DNA of 64,000 nucleotides from Pseudomonas graminis (GTDB lineage: Bacteria > Pseudomonadota > Gammaproteobacteria > Pseudomonadales > Pseudomonadaceae), in the NCBI RefSeq assembly GCF_004364335.1, contig NZ_SOCR01000010.1, positions 1 to 64,000 on the forward strand, in the 5' to 3' direction. The position numbers and the translations under genes are program-made. Shown piece by piece: positions 49,188 through 57,216 of the stretch. The notes beneath the pieces were generated by a model. That model searched no databases. It had not been told where the DNA came from and saw only the letters and a list, made by a program, of their open reading frames with translations. Within the stretch, counting starts at the first letter, position 1; each line of letters opens with the position of its first letter.

Positions 49188-50072
49188 ATGCGAATGCGCC
49201 TTATGCTGTTGGGCGGCGGGAATGCCCTCGGGCAGGCGTTGATTCGTCTAGGTGCCGAGGAGAACATTGGATTCCTCGCGCCGCGTCCACCACAAGACGG
49301 TTGGGATGCGGCAAGCCTGACGCAACTGCTCGATGACACCCGCCCGGATGCCTTGATCAATCTCGCTTACTACTTCGACTGGTTTCAGGCGGAGAAGGTG
49401 AGCGCTGACAGGCTGGATAATCAGGAACGCTCCGTCGAGCGTCTCGCCGAACTGTGCCAGCACCACAATATCGTCCTCGTTCAACCGTCCAGCTACCGCG
49501 TATTCGACGGTTCGCGGGCCACGGCTTACAGCGAAAAAGACGAGCCCGTGCCGCTGGGTTCCCGTGGTCAGGCCTTGTGGCGCATTGAGCAAAGCGTGCG
49601 TGCCACCTGCCCGCAGCATGTCTTGCTGCGTTTCGGCTGGCTGCTCGACGACAGCGCCGAAGGCGTGCTCGGGCGCTTTCTCAGCCGCGCCGAATCCCCT
49701 GGTGAATTGCTGCTGGCAGACGACCGGCGTGGCAATCCGACCCCGGTCGACGATGCCGCGAGGGTCATCATTTCGGTGCTCAAACAGCTCGATTGCGCCG
49801 CGCCGCTGTGGGGCACTTATCACTACGCCGGCCACGAAGCGACCACGCCACTGGCGTTTGGGCAGGCCGTGTTGACCGAAGCTCGCCTGCTGCGCCCGCT
49901 GGCGATCGAGGTACCTACCGCGCAGGCCCACGCCGCACGTCCGGACGCCAGCGAAGAGCCGCAGAACGCCGTGCTCGCCTGCAAGAAAATCCTCCACACT
50001 TTCGGTATCAAGCCACGCGCCTGGCGTGCTGGCTTGCCCAATCTACTGGACCGCTATTACCGCCATGTCTGA
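49188..50072 (+). CDS. RmlD-like SDR protein with missing catalytic residues
   Basis: A 294-residue Rossmann-fold protein resembling dTDP-4-dehydrorhamnose reductases (RmlD/RfbD) and P. aeruginosa PA4069. N-terminal nucleotide-binding glycines occur in LLGGGNALGQAL (about 6-17), and the middle has SSYRVFDG as in RmlD. Where RmlD has the YxxxK catalytic pair, this protein reads LGSRG (in PVPLGSRGQALWR), so Tyr and Lys are missing; it may be a non-catalytic partner. The ATG at 49188 is likely, 49194 possible. Overlaps the next gene by 8 bases. Confidence 0.8.
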   Translation: MRMRLMLLGGGNALGQALIRLGAEENIGFLAPRPPQDGWDAASLTQLLDDTRPDALINLAYYFDWFQAEKVSADRLDNQERSVERLAELCQHHNIVLVQPSSYRVFDGSRATAYSEKDEPVPLGSRGQALWRIEQSVRATCPQHVLLRFGWLLDDSAEGVLGRFLSRAESPGELLLADDRRGNPTPVDDAARVIISVLKQLDCAAPLWGTYHYAGHEATTPLAFGQAVLTEARLLRPLAIEVPTAQAHAARPDASEEPQNAVLACKKILHTFGIKPRAWRAGLPNLLDRYYRHV

Positions 50073-50994
50073 TGCTCCTGTCCTCATCACCGGCGGCGCC
50101 GGTTTCATCGGTTCGCACCTGACCGACGCGCTGCTCGCCAAGGGCTATTCGGTGCGCATCCTCGACGATCTTTCCACCGGCAAACGCAGCAACCTGCCGC
50201 TGGACAACCCGCGTGTCGAGTTGATCGAAGGTGATGTGGCCGATGCCGCGCTGGTGGTCCGGGCGGCGGTGGGTTGTCAGGCCGTGGCGCACCTGGCTGC
50301 CGTCGCGTCGGTGCAGGCCTCGGTGGATGACCCGGTGAAGACGCATCAGAGCAACTTCATCGGCACGCTGAATGTCTGCGAAGCGATGCGCCAGGCCGGC
50401 ATCAAACGCGTGGTGTTTGCTTCAAGCGCTGCGGTTTACGGCAACAACGGTGAAGGCGAGGCCATTACTGAAGACACGCCGAAAGCACCGCTGACCCCCT
50501 ACGCGTCGGACAAATTGGCCGGTGAGCATTACTTCGATTTCTATCGCCGTCAGCATGGTTTCGAGCCCGTCGTGTTCCGCTTCTTCAACATCTTCGGCCC
50601 GCGCCAGGATCCTTCGTCCCCGTACTCGGGCGTGATCAGCATCTTCGCGGAGCGTGCGGTAAACGGTCTGCCGATTGCGGTGTTCGGCGACGGTGAGCAG
50701 ACGCGGGACTTCTTCTACGTCGAGGACCTGGTTGACCTCGTGGTGCAGGGGGTCGAGATGCCGACGGTGGAAGAGGGCGCGGTCAATGTCGGTCTGAACG
50801 CCACGACTTCGCTGAATGAGCTGCTAGGGGCGCTGGCCGAGGTGGTCGGGAGTCTGCCGCCGGTGAGCTACCTTCCCGCACGTTCGGGTGACATCAAGCA
50901 TTCACGGGCGAGCAATCAGCGTTTGCTTGAGCGCTTCAAGGTCCCCGAGCCGACGCCGCTGAAAGTTGGCCTGGCGCGGTTGCTGGGGCGCTGA
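50065..50994 (+). CDS. NAD-dependent nucleotide-sugar epimerase/dehydratase
   Basis: A 309-residue extended short-chain dehydrogenase similar to UDP-sugar 4-epimerases and to P. aeruginosa PA4068. The NAD-binding motif GGAGFIG is at 10-16, the active-site Ser in ASSAAVYG, and YASDK gives the catalytic Tyr and Lys. The substrate was not determined. The start overlaps the preceding gene's end by 8 bases (ATGTCTGA), so the two are translationally coupled. A terminator follows. Confidence 0.88.
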   Translation: MSDAPVLITGGAGFIGSHLTDALLAKGYSVRILDDLSTGKRSNLPLDNPRVELIEGDVADAALVVRAAVGCQAVAHLAAVASVQASVDDPVKTHQSNFIGTLNVCEAMRQAGIKRVVFASSAAVYGNNGEGEAITEDTPKAPLTPYASDKLAGEHYFDFYRRQHGFEPVVFRFFNIFGPRQDPSSPYSGVISIFAERAVNGLPIAVFGDGEQTRDFFYVEDLVDLVVQGVEMPTVEEGAVNVGLNATTSLNELLGALAEVVGSLPPVSYLPARSGDIKHSRASNQRLLERFKVPEPTPLKVGLARLLGR

Positions 50995-51006
50995 AACCCG
51001 CGCAGC

Positions 51007-51034
51007 AAAAAGGCACCGATAAGGTGCCTTTTTT
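51007..51034. terminator. Bidirectional terminator between epimerase and oprG genes
   Basis: AAAAAGGCACC pairs perfectly with GGTGCCTTTTT over GATAA; A and T runs serve both convergent genes. Confidence 0.92.
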
Positions 51035-51060
51035 GTGCCTGCTGGTTCGGGCGCAAGCGC

Positions 51061-51747
51061 TTAGAACTTGTAGCCGACGCCAACCATGTACACCCACGGA
51101 TCGACGTCCACGTTCACTTTAGTCCGGCCGACGCCCAGCGCCGAAGGACCGTCCAGCGTGGCTTGCGTGTCGATGTCCACGTACCAGACGGCGGCGTTGA
51201 GCATGATCTTGTCCGTCAACATGTAGTCCGCGCCGATCTGACCGGCCCAGCCCCACGAGTTCTTGATGTGCAGGTTGTTCATGCCCTGGCCTTTGCGTTC
51301 GCTGCTCAGGTTTTCATCGTAAAACCAGGTGTAGTTCACGCCGAGACCGGCGTACGGCTGGAATTTTGACGTCGCGTCCATCGGGTAGTACTGCAGCGAC
51401 AGAGTCGGCGGCAGCTGTTTCACGTTCGCCAGTTTGCCGTCCAGCCCCGGGCCAAGGCCTTTGATCCCGACGGTGTGCTGAAACGGCGTTGCCGCCAGCA
51501 ACTCTAGGCCCACGTGATCGGTGAGCATGTAGGCGAAGGTCAGGCCCAGTTGAGTGTCGCTGGTCAGCGTCGCTTTGGTGCCCGGGACCTTGGCGCCATC
51601 GAGCTTCAGGTTTCCGCTGTCTTCGTTGGGCGCTGTCGTGGCAGACCCGGCGCGAACGATGAAATCACCGGCCTGGTGAGCTTGAGCGGCGAAGGGGACA
51701 CCGAGTGCAAGCGCGAGCAGGGGCGCGCTGAGCAGGGACTTGTGCAT
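51061..51747 (-). CDS. oprG: Outer membrane protein OprG (OmpW family)
   Basis: A 228-residue eight-stranded outer-membrane barrel of the OmpW family, thought to carry small hydrophobic molecules or amino acids across the outer membrane. A signal peptide (MHKSLLSAPLLALALGV..., cut after AQA) precedes HQAGDFIVRAG; the family's LPPTLSLQYYPMD and the final aromatic residue F (VGVGYKF) are present. Context matches PA4067 of P. aeruginosa. The ANR-like site upstream fits known oxygen regulation of oprG. Confidence 0.94.
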   Translation of the reverse strand: MHKSLLSAPLLALALGVPFAAQAHQAGDFIVRAGSATTAPNEDSGNLKLDGAKVPGTKATLTSDTQLGLTFAYMLTDHVGLELLAATPFQHTVGIKGLGPGLDGKLANVKQLPPTLSLQYYPMDATSKFQPYAGLGVNYTWFYDENLSSERKGQGMNNLHIKNSWGWAGQIGADYMLTDKIMLNAAVWYVDIDTQATLDGPSALGVGRTKVNVDVDPWVYMVGVGYKF

Positions 51748-51781
51748 GGGGGCTCCGTAAGGGCATAAAAAGAGATGCCGT

Positions 51782-51823
51782 ATGTTACGAAGCGTCCAGG
51801 TCGCGGTTTTTGACTTGGCTCAA
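51782..51823 (-). promoter_or_regulatory. ANR-type site and -10 of oprG
   Basis: TTGACTTGGCTCAA (51810-51823) has the TTGA-N6-TCAA core of ANR/FNR sites. On the minus strand a -10-like TAACAT (51787-51782) follows. A start site about 7 bases after it (near 51775) places the ANR-like site at about -41.5, the class II activator position. The rest of the 314-base gap 51748-52061 holds only the REP pair below. Confidence 0.72.
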
Positions 51824-51929
51824 TGAAAAAGCGATTAATTAAGTGGTATTGGCGTCGGGCTATGGGGGCATGAGTGATGCACTGGCCCTACACGGCAGGC
51901 CCTTGGAATTGGCGATGAACAGCGATTCA

Positions 51930-52020
51930 CTGTAGGAGCCGGCTTGCTGGCGAACGCATCAGATCAGACGCTGCAACATTGGCTGACCTGCCGGGTTCGC
52001 CAGCAAGCCGGCTCCTACAG
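51930..52020. repeat. Perfect inverted REP pair
   Basis: Two 26-bp arms (51930-51955 and 51995-52020) are exact inverted copies of a REP unit beginning CTGTAGGAGCCGGCTTGCTG, separated by 39 bases. The pair lies 41 bases after the stop of the DUF3299 gene, the end of the zinc operon. Confidence 0.95.
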
Positions 52021-52061
52021 ATCAGCGTCCAATCGAGTTCGTCGGTGTCCGGGATGAGCGG

Positions 52062-52586
52062 TCACTGCTCATCCGGCATTTCGTAGACCAGAATCTTGTC
52101 GGCTTCCATCTGGTAACCGGCATCGGCCAATTCGCTGGTTGAGGATTTAACCTGCATCGGGCCTTCGATCCAGTACGGCTGGTACAACTCGTCAACCTTG
52201 ACGCCCAGTTCGCTGGTCACGTGGACGATCTGATTGGGCGGCGGCGGTGGCACGTGAATGCAGGCGCCGAAGTACGGCACCAATAGAAACTCCGTCACCC
52301 GGCCTTCCTCGCTGACTTCCAGCGGCACGATGTAACCCGGCAGCCGCACTCGCTCGCCGTCCAGCGACTTGACCACCGGCGCATGGGGCGCCAACTGATG
52401 CGCGGCCGGCGCGGACTCGACGGACAGGGTGTCCGCCAGGCTCGACAGGTTGTGAATCGGCGCGGTGATCAGCTTCACCGGAGGGGCGTCAGGCGGGATC
52501 ATTTCCTGCCACGTCAGCACGCGCAGGTCCTGCGCCCACAACGGCGTCGCGGCTAGCATCAACAGCCACATCCAACCCATCCGCAT
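52062..52586 (-). CDS. DUF3299 periplasmic protein of the zinc operon
   Basis: A 174-residue exported protein (signal peptide MRMGWMWLLMLAATPLWA, cut before QDLRV) with the DUF3299 core LPGYIVPLEVSEEGRV and FLLVPYFGACIHVPPPPPNQ, which includes conserved Cys and His. The molecular function is not known. It matches P. aeruginosa PA4066, in a Zur-controlled operon. The ATG at 52586 is chosen for the signal peptide; the frame from 52643 overlaps the permease gene. Last gene of the four-gene unit. Confidence 0.85.
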   Translation of the reverse strand: MRMGWMWLLMLAATPLWAQDLRVLTWQEMIPPDAPPVKLITAPIHNLSSLADTLSVESAPAAHQLAPHAPVVKSLDGERVRLPGYIVPLEVSEEGRVTEFLLVPYFGACIHVPPPPPNQIVHVTSELGVKVDELYQPYWIEGPMQVKSSTSELADAGYQMEADKILVYEMPDEQ

Positions 52587-52596
52587 CACAACGACC

Positions 52597-53862
52597 TCAT
52601 AAACGAATCGACAACCCGTCTGCCAGCGATTGCCGATAGGCACGCCACGCGGGCACGGTGCCCATCAACACGGCAGCGCCGAGAATCCCCGCCAGCAGCG
52701 TCCACTCGTAGGTGCTGGGTAGCGACAGCGGCAGGTACAAACCGTAATTGGCCTGCACGTAACCCTGCGCGGAGGCGATGCCGATGTAAAGCAGCGCCAG
52801 CCCGCAGACCGAGCCCCCCAACGCCAGGGCAAACGCTTCCAGCACCAACAGGCTGGCGATATGCCAAGGCCGCGCGCCCACCGAGCGCAGAATCGCCATC
52901 TCCCGACGCCGCTCGTTAAGGCTGGTGAGGATCGCCGTCAGCATGCCGATCAGCCCGGTCAAGACAACGAACAACGAGATCACGAACAGCGCTTTTTCAG
53001 CCGTGCCCATCAGGCTCCACAGCTCCTGCAACGCCACGCCCGGCAGAATCGCCAGCATCGGCTCACCCCGAAACTCGTTGATGTCGCGCTGCACCGCAAA
53101 GGTGGCGATCTTGCTGTTCAGGCCAAGCATGAACGCTGTGATGGCGGTGGGCGTGAGGTCCATGTTGCGGGCCTGATCGGCGCTGATACGTCCGGCGCCT
53201 TGTGCCGGCACGCCGTTGTGCCAGTCGATGTGAATCGCTTCCATGCCGCCCAGGCTGATGTGCAGTGTGCGATCAACCGGCGTGCCAGTGCGTTTGAGAA
53301 TGCCGACGACGGTGAAAGGCTTGTCGTCATGCTTGACCAGACTCACCGTCGCGACGCCGTGGGCCAGCACCAGTTTGTCGCCGAGCTTGTAATGCAGCGC
53401 GTCCGCCACTTCCGCGCCGAGGACCACTTCAAACGGGTCGGTGGCAAATGCCCGACCGTCTGCCAGCTCCAGATGCTGCTGACGACCGTACTGGTAATGC
53501 TCGAAATACGATTCGTTGGTGCCCATCACCCGATAGCCGCGGTGGCTGTCACCCAGTGAAATAGGGATCGCCCACTTCACCTGCTTGCTGTTGGCGAAAT
53601 GCTCGAAGCTGTCCCAGCGGATGTTGTTGGTGGCGTTGCCGATGCGGAATACCGAGTACAGCAGCAGGTTCACCGAGCCAGAGCGCGCGCCGACGATCAG
53701 GTCCGTGCCGCTGATGGTGCTGGCAAAGCTGGCGCGCGCTTCGGTCCGCACCCGTTCGACCGCCAGCAGCAGGCAGACGGAGAGGGCAATGGCAAACGCG
53801 GTGAGGAATGCAGTAAAGCGGCGGTTGGCGAGGCTGGCCAGCGCCAGACGAAGAAGATACAT
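52597..53862 (-). CDS. ABC transporter permease (FtsX/MacB-like) of the zinc operon
   Basis: A 421-residue inner-membrane permease with one N-terminal span (about 17-36), a large periplasmic part, and three C-terminal spans (from about 285, 340 and 385), the FtsX/MacB layout. The stretch LNERRREMAILRSVGARPWH near residue 325 is typical. It matches P. aeruginosa PA4065, for which zinc-related roles are reported. The ATG at 53862 (MYLLRLALASLANRR) begins one base after the ATPase gene's TGA; the longer frame to 54054 overlaps that gene. Confidence 0.87.
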   Translation of the reverse strand: MYLLRLALASLANRRFTAFLTAFAIALSVCLLLAVERVRTEARASFASTISGTDLIVGARSGSVNLLLYSVFRIGNATNNIRWDSFEHFANSKQVKWAIPISLGDSHRGYRVMGTNESYFEHYQYGRQQHLELADGRAFATDPFEVVLGAEVADALHYKLGDKLVLAHGVATVSLVKHDDKPFTVVGILKRTGTPVDRTLHISLGGMEAIHIDWHNGVPAQGAGRISADQARNMDLTPTAITAFMLGLNSKIATFAVQRDINEFRGEPMLAILPGVALQELWSLMGTAEKALFVISLFVVLTGLIGMLTAILTSLNERRREMAILRSVGARPWHIASLLVLEAFALALGGSVCGLALLYIGIASAQGYVQANYGLYLPLSLPSTYEWTLLAGILGAAVLMGTVPAWRAYRQSLADGLSIRL

Positions 53863-53863
53863 C

Positions 53864-54574
53864 TCAGACCTCTGCAGCAACGGCGGCGCGATTGAGCTCG
53901 GCCAGCGAAAGGTTGCGATCGAACAGCGGCGCCAGGCTCTGATCGTGGCTGACGAAAAGCAGGCTGGCGCCGGCCTCGCGGCATTCGGCGAACAGCAACT
54001 GGATGAATGCTTCGCGGGCGTCAGCATCCAGCGCCGACGTCGGTTCGTCAGCAATGACCAGCTCCGGCTGGCCGATCAGGGCGCGGGCAGCAGCGACGCG
54101 TTGCTGCTGACCGATGGACAGGGAGTCGGCGCGGCGGCTGAGCATTTCAGGGTCTTTCAAACCCAAGTGAGCGAGCAGGGTTTCAGCCGCTTTGTCGACG
54201 CTGCCGTGACGCTGGGTCGCCCGCTGGGTGCGTAGTTTGGAAAAGCGGCAGGGCAGCTCGACGTTCTCGCGCACCGACAAAAACGGCAGCAGGTTGAATT
54301 GCTGGAAAATGTAGCCGGTGTGATCGACACGAAATCGGTCCCGGGCGCCGGCCGAGAGCTGTGTCAGATCCTGACCGAGCAGGCGAACGCTCCCGCGACT
54401 GGGGCGTTGCACACCCCCCAGCAGACCGAGCAGCGTGGTTTTGCCGCTACCGCTGGGGCCTTTGAGAAACAGGGTTTCGCCGGCATCGAGGCGAAACGCC
54501 GGAATGTCCAGCAGTTGCGGATGCCCCGGCCAGCTGAAGCCGAGTTCGGACAATTCAATGAGCGCTTGAGTCAT
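53864..54574 (-). CDS. ABC transporter ATP-binding protein of the zinc operon
   Basis: A 236-residue ATPase of the LolD/MacB type. Walker A GPSGSGKTT at 39-47, signature LSIGQQQRVAAARAL (the usual LSGGQ read as LSIGQ), Walker B LVIADEPTSALD, and His in FVSHDQS. Matches P. aeruginosa PA4064. The ATG at 54574 (MTQALIELSELGF) is preferred to the GTG two codons earlier. Ends one base before the permease start. Confidence 0.9.
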   Translation of the reverse strand: MTQALIELSELGFSWPGHPQLLDIPAFRLDAGETLFLKGPSGSGKTTLLGLLGGVQRPSRGSVRLLGQDLTQLSAGARDRFRVDHTGYIFQQFNLLPFLSVRENVELPCRFSKLRTQRATQRHGSVDKAAETLLAHLGLKDPEMLSRRADSLSIGQQQRVAAARALIGQPELVIADEPTSALDADAREAFIQLLFAECREAGASLLFVSHDQSLAPLFDRNLSLAELNRAAVAAEV

Positions 54575-54637
54575 GACCACACGTGCGTCTGAAAAGTGAC
54601 CGACCGGGAAGCCCGATCGCGGATAGAACTTTGCTGG

Positions 54638-55216
54638 TTAAAACTTGACCACTGGATTGCTTGGACGCACTTCAGCGCCCATCTGGCGTTTCGGTGTCAC
54701 CAGCTGCACCTGAATGGTCTGGGTGGCCGGGAAGCTTTTGAACAGCTGGGTCAGGTCGAGCTTGTTGAGCACGTTCGGCGCGCTGCAGGTGAACTGATAA
54801 TGGCCGTGAATTTCGCTGTGCTCATGTTCAGCCGCGTCGCCATCGGTGTGATCGTGATCGTCGTCATCCTTGTCGCCAAACAGCGTGCTTTCCACCCGCT
54901 GTTTGGTGGCGGTGCATCCGGCCGCTTCCGGAAGACTGAACAGCGCGTGGGGCTTGAGCAGGGTTTCCTTGGCCAGAGCAAGCGTCATCTTGTCTGCGTC
55001 AGTGGTTGCCGGGTGCTCGAAGCCGACGATGTTCATCGCCGGGGTGTCGAGTTCCAGTTCCAGCGTGCGCCCGTCCAGCGCCATGTCCATCCGCGCCACA
55101 CCATGCACGTGCGCGCCAAGGCTGCCGTGCTCATGATCGTGGTCATGCTCATCGGCCGCGTGGGCGACGGCGAGGGGCAGCAGGGCGAAGGGCAGGGCGA
55201 GTAGCAAACGACGCAT
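54638..55216 (-). CDS. DUF2796 histidine-rich zinc-linked protein
   Basis: A 192-residue exported protein (signal peptide MRRLLLALPFALLPLAVAHA) with His/Asp clusters right after the cleavage site (EHDHDHEHG) and around 120-140 (DDDDHDHTDGDAAEHEHSE), suited to binding zinc in the periplasm. It matches P. aeruginosa PA4063, first gene of a Zur-regulated operon. Followed on the same strand by ATPase, permease and DUF3299 genes, suggesting a zinc uptake or zinc-linked transport system; direct transport is not shown. Confidence 0.88.
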   Translation of the reverse strand: MRRLLLALPFALLPLAVAHAADEHDHDHEHGSLGAHVHGVARMDMALDGRTLELELDTPAMNIVGFEHPATTDADKMTLALAKETLLKPHALFSLPEAAGCTATKQRVESTLFGDKDDDDHDHTDGDAAEHEHSEIHGHYQFTCSAPNVLNKLDLTQLFKSFPATQTIQVQLVTPKRQMGAEVRPSNPVVKF

Positions 55217-55251
55217 GGGGGAAGCTCCGGAGGCGAGTCTGAAATTTGTTA

Positions 55252-55266
55252 TGTAATCTTATAACA
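55252..55266. promoter_or_regulatory. Zur-like operator of the zinc operon
   Basis: TGTAATCTTATAACA has one mismatch from a perfect TGTTAT-N3-ATAACA inverted repeat, the Zur pattern of Pseudomonas. It lies 36 bases upstream of the DUF2796 start and overlaps a minus-strand TATAAG that could be the -10. Confidence 0.7.
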
Positions 55267-55302
55267 ATGTGTTGCGCCGTTTCTTAACTTTTTCAAGCGG
55301 CC

Positions 55303-55480
55303 TTGTAGGAGCGTGGCGAACGCGGTGTGTCAGCCAACCAAGATGCTGAATGCGCCGACGTGTTCGCGGGCAAGCGCGCTCCTACAGGTCTTGTGCACGA
55401 CGCCGATCATACGTTCGACGCCACCCCTTGTAGGAGCGCGCTTGCCCGCGAATGCGATTTCAGGGGCAACGCTCCTACAG
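55303..55480. repeat. REP cluster upstream of the zinc operon
   Basis: Copies of the TGTAGGAGCG(C)GCTTGCCCGCGAA unit at 55303-55325 (+, with an internal deletion), 55362-55387 (-), 55429-55453 (+), and a short inverted remnant at 55467-55480. With the Zur-like site this accounts for most of the 346-base gap 55217-55562. Confidence 0.88.
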
Positions 55481-55562
55481 TATTGCGGGGTGTCAGGGAT
55501 CGCGTGCAGGTCGCCAATTCCTGTGGGACCATGCCGGTCCGCCCTATCAGAGGACACACCCC

Positions 55563-55916
55563 ATGCTGCGAATCCGTGGAACCGTCGGCGATCTGCCGGT
55601 GGATCTGACTGTGGAAATGGACGACGCCGACTGGGCTCGGCTGGGCATTCAGCTGGGCGCGCAGGTGCAGGAAACTTCGGCGCCCACGGATACGTCCGTC
55701 AAGCCTGCGGCCGGTCGCAACGATGCTGTCTGGGATATCGCTCAGGAGTTGTTGCGCAAGGCAGGCCACCTGACCGGACCGGACCTGCTCGGTCAGCTGG
55801 AAGGCCTGTCGGGCAGCACCGCTGCGGGCAAACGCCTGATGGTGCGCCTGCGCCACAGCACTAATGTGAAAGTGGAAAGCCAGGGCGACACGCCGGTGTA
55901 TCACTGGGTTGAGTGA
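55563..55916 (+). CDS. Conserved hypothetical protein (PA4062-type)
   Basis: A 117-residue cytoplasmic protein, not recognised beyond similarity to the small Pseudomonas protein at this position (PA4062-like). No signal peptide or membrane span is visible. It has an acidic N-terminal half (RIRGTVGDLPVDLTVEMDDADW) and a central Leu-rich helix (DIAQELLRKAGHLTG). The ATG at 55563 follows a good-spaced AGAGGAC stretch; the longer frame from 55452 runs through a REP unit and is rejected. Divergent from the zinc operon, convergent with ybbN. Confidence 0.7.
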   Translation: MLRIRGTVGDLPVDLTVEMDDADWARLGIQLGAQVQETSAPTDTSVKPAAGRNDAVWDIAQELLRKAGHLTGPDLLGQLEGLSGSTAAGKRLMVRLRHSTNVKVESQGDTPVYHWVE

Positions 55917-55937
55917 TACACACAGCCTGCAGGCTCC

Positions 55938-56099
55938 GTGTAGGACCGGCTTTAGCCGGGAAGACGTCAAGCGTCACACCACAAAATTGAGGGTGCTCAT
56001 GCGGGCCTCTTCCCGGCTAAAGCCGGTCCCACTAGTAGACCGCGTACATTCAATGGGACTGGCTCTGTCCAATGTAGGACTGGCTCTGGCCGAGAAGGC
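55938..56099. repeat. Second REP family (GGCTTTAGCC type)
   Basis: 55938-55964 and 56008-56032 form an inverted pair with core TAGGACCGGCTTTAGCCGGG. Two decayed direct copies with core GGACTGGCTCTG follow at about 56053-56099. Lies between the convergent PA4062-like and ybbN genes, whose stop is at 56099. Confidence 0.85.
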
Positions 56100-56971
56100 T
56101 AGTAAAGCGCCGCAAACAACCGACGACGATACGTCGTGACCAGCGGGTGATCATTCCCCAGCAGGTCGAACACCTGTAGCAGCGTCTTGTGCGGCTGGCC
56201 TTCGTTGTAGCTGCGGTTGCGGATGAACAGCTTGAGCAACCCTTCCAGCGCGGCTTCGTATTGCTGACGGGACAATTGCTGGATCGCCAACTGGTGTGCG
56301 GCTTCATCGTCCTGCGGGTTCTGCGCCAGGCGCGACTTCAACTGGGCGGCGTCAGGCAACGCGGCGGCTTCAGCCAGAAACGTCAACTGCGCCTTCGCCC
56401 CGGCCAGCGCGGCTTTGTGCTCATCGCCCTTAACCGCGTCCAGCACCGCGCGGGCTTCGGTCAGTTCGCCGCGTTCGGCCAGGCAGCGCGCATACAAAAT
56501 CAGCGCGGCGGCGTTGGTGTTGTCCTCGGCGAGGATGGTCTGCAGAACCGCTTCGGCTTCGGCGAAATGGCTCTCGGCGAACATCGCCTGCGCGGTTTTC
56601 AGCGGGTCGGCGGCGGCCGGCGGCGGCATCTGCACATGGGGCTCAAGCAGCGCGCGGATTTGTGATTCAGGCTGGGCACCGGAGAACCCATCCACCGGCT
56701 GGCCGTCCTTGAACAGCACCACCGTGGGCAGACTGCGAATGCCGAAGCGCGCCACGATGTCCTGTTCAGCGTCGCAATCGACTTTGGCCAGCAACAATTC
56801 GCCCTGATAACTCTCGGCAATCTGTTGCAGCAGCGGCATCAGCACCTTGCACGGCGCACACCACTCGGCCCAGAAATCCACCAGTACGGGTTTGTGAAAG
56901 GAATTCTCGATGACCATTTGATCGAAAGTGGCGGTGGTCGCATCGAAGATGTACGGCGTGTCCTGGCTCAT
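56099..56971 (-). CDS. ybbN: Thioredoxin-fold co-chaperone YbbN/CnoX
   Basis: A 290-residue protein with an N-terminal thioredoxin domain (about 1-110) and C-terminal TPR-like helices. In E. coli, CnoX protects proteins from oxidative aggregation and hands them to GroEL. Here the active site is W37-C-A-P-C41 (in FWAEWCAPCKVLM), with both Cys present, unlike E. coli CnoX which lacks the CxxC pair, so redox activity is plausible. Context matches PA4061 of P. aeruginosa. Confidence 0.92.
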   Translation of the reverse strand: MSQDTPYIFDATTATFDQMVIENSFHKPVLVDFWAEWCAPCKVLMPLLQQIAESYQGELLLAKVDCDAEQDIVARFGIRSLPTVVLFKDGQPVDGFSGAQPESQIRALLEPHVQMPPPAAADPLKTAQAMFAESHFAEAEAVLQTILAEDNTNAAALILYARCLAERGELTEARAVLDAVKGDEHKAALAGAKAQLTFLAEAAALPDAAQLKSRLAQNPQDDEAAHQLAIQQLSRQQYEAALEGLLKLFIRNRSYNEGQPHKTLLQVFDLLGNDHPLVTTYRRRLFAALY

Positions 56972-57064
56972 CGCGGGTCTCGAAAGAAGGCTTGATGGCG
57001 CGAACTATAAAGGGCTGGGGGGATTGTCGGAAGCGCGACAGCAGATGTGCGGTTTGCCGATGAC

Positions 57065-57200
57065 CTGTGGGAGCGTGGCTTGTCCCGCGATCGGCGACGA
57101 AGTCGTCGTAAAACGGGTCAACTGGGTAAGGCTGACGCACCGTGTTGGGTGGGTTGCTGCCGCTGCGCGCCAGATCGCGGGACAAGCCACCCTCCTACGG
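57065..57200. repeat. Third REP-type inverted pair (TGTCCCGCGA type)
   Basis: 57065-57090 (CTGTGGGAGCGTGGCTTGTC...) and 57175-57200 are near-perfect inverted copies, 84 bases apart. Lies upstream of ybbN and downstream of the methyltransferase gene. Confidence 0.88.
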
Positions 57201-57216
57201 GGTGGGTCAGGTCAGC

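Noticed and set aside
55452-55562. Longer N terminus for the PA4062-like gene
   Set aside because: The extra codons come from REP sequence and have no conserved residues.
44439-57200. CRISPR array
   Set aside because: The repeats are paired palindromes at irregular spacing in several gaps, not regular direct repeats with unique spacers; no cas gene is present.
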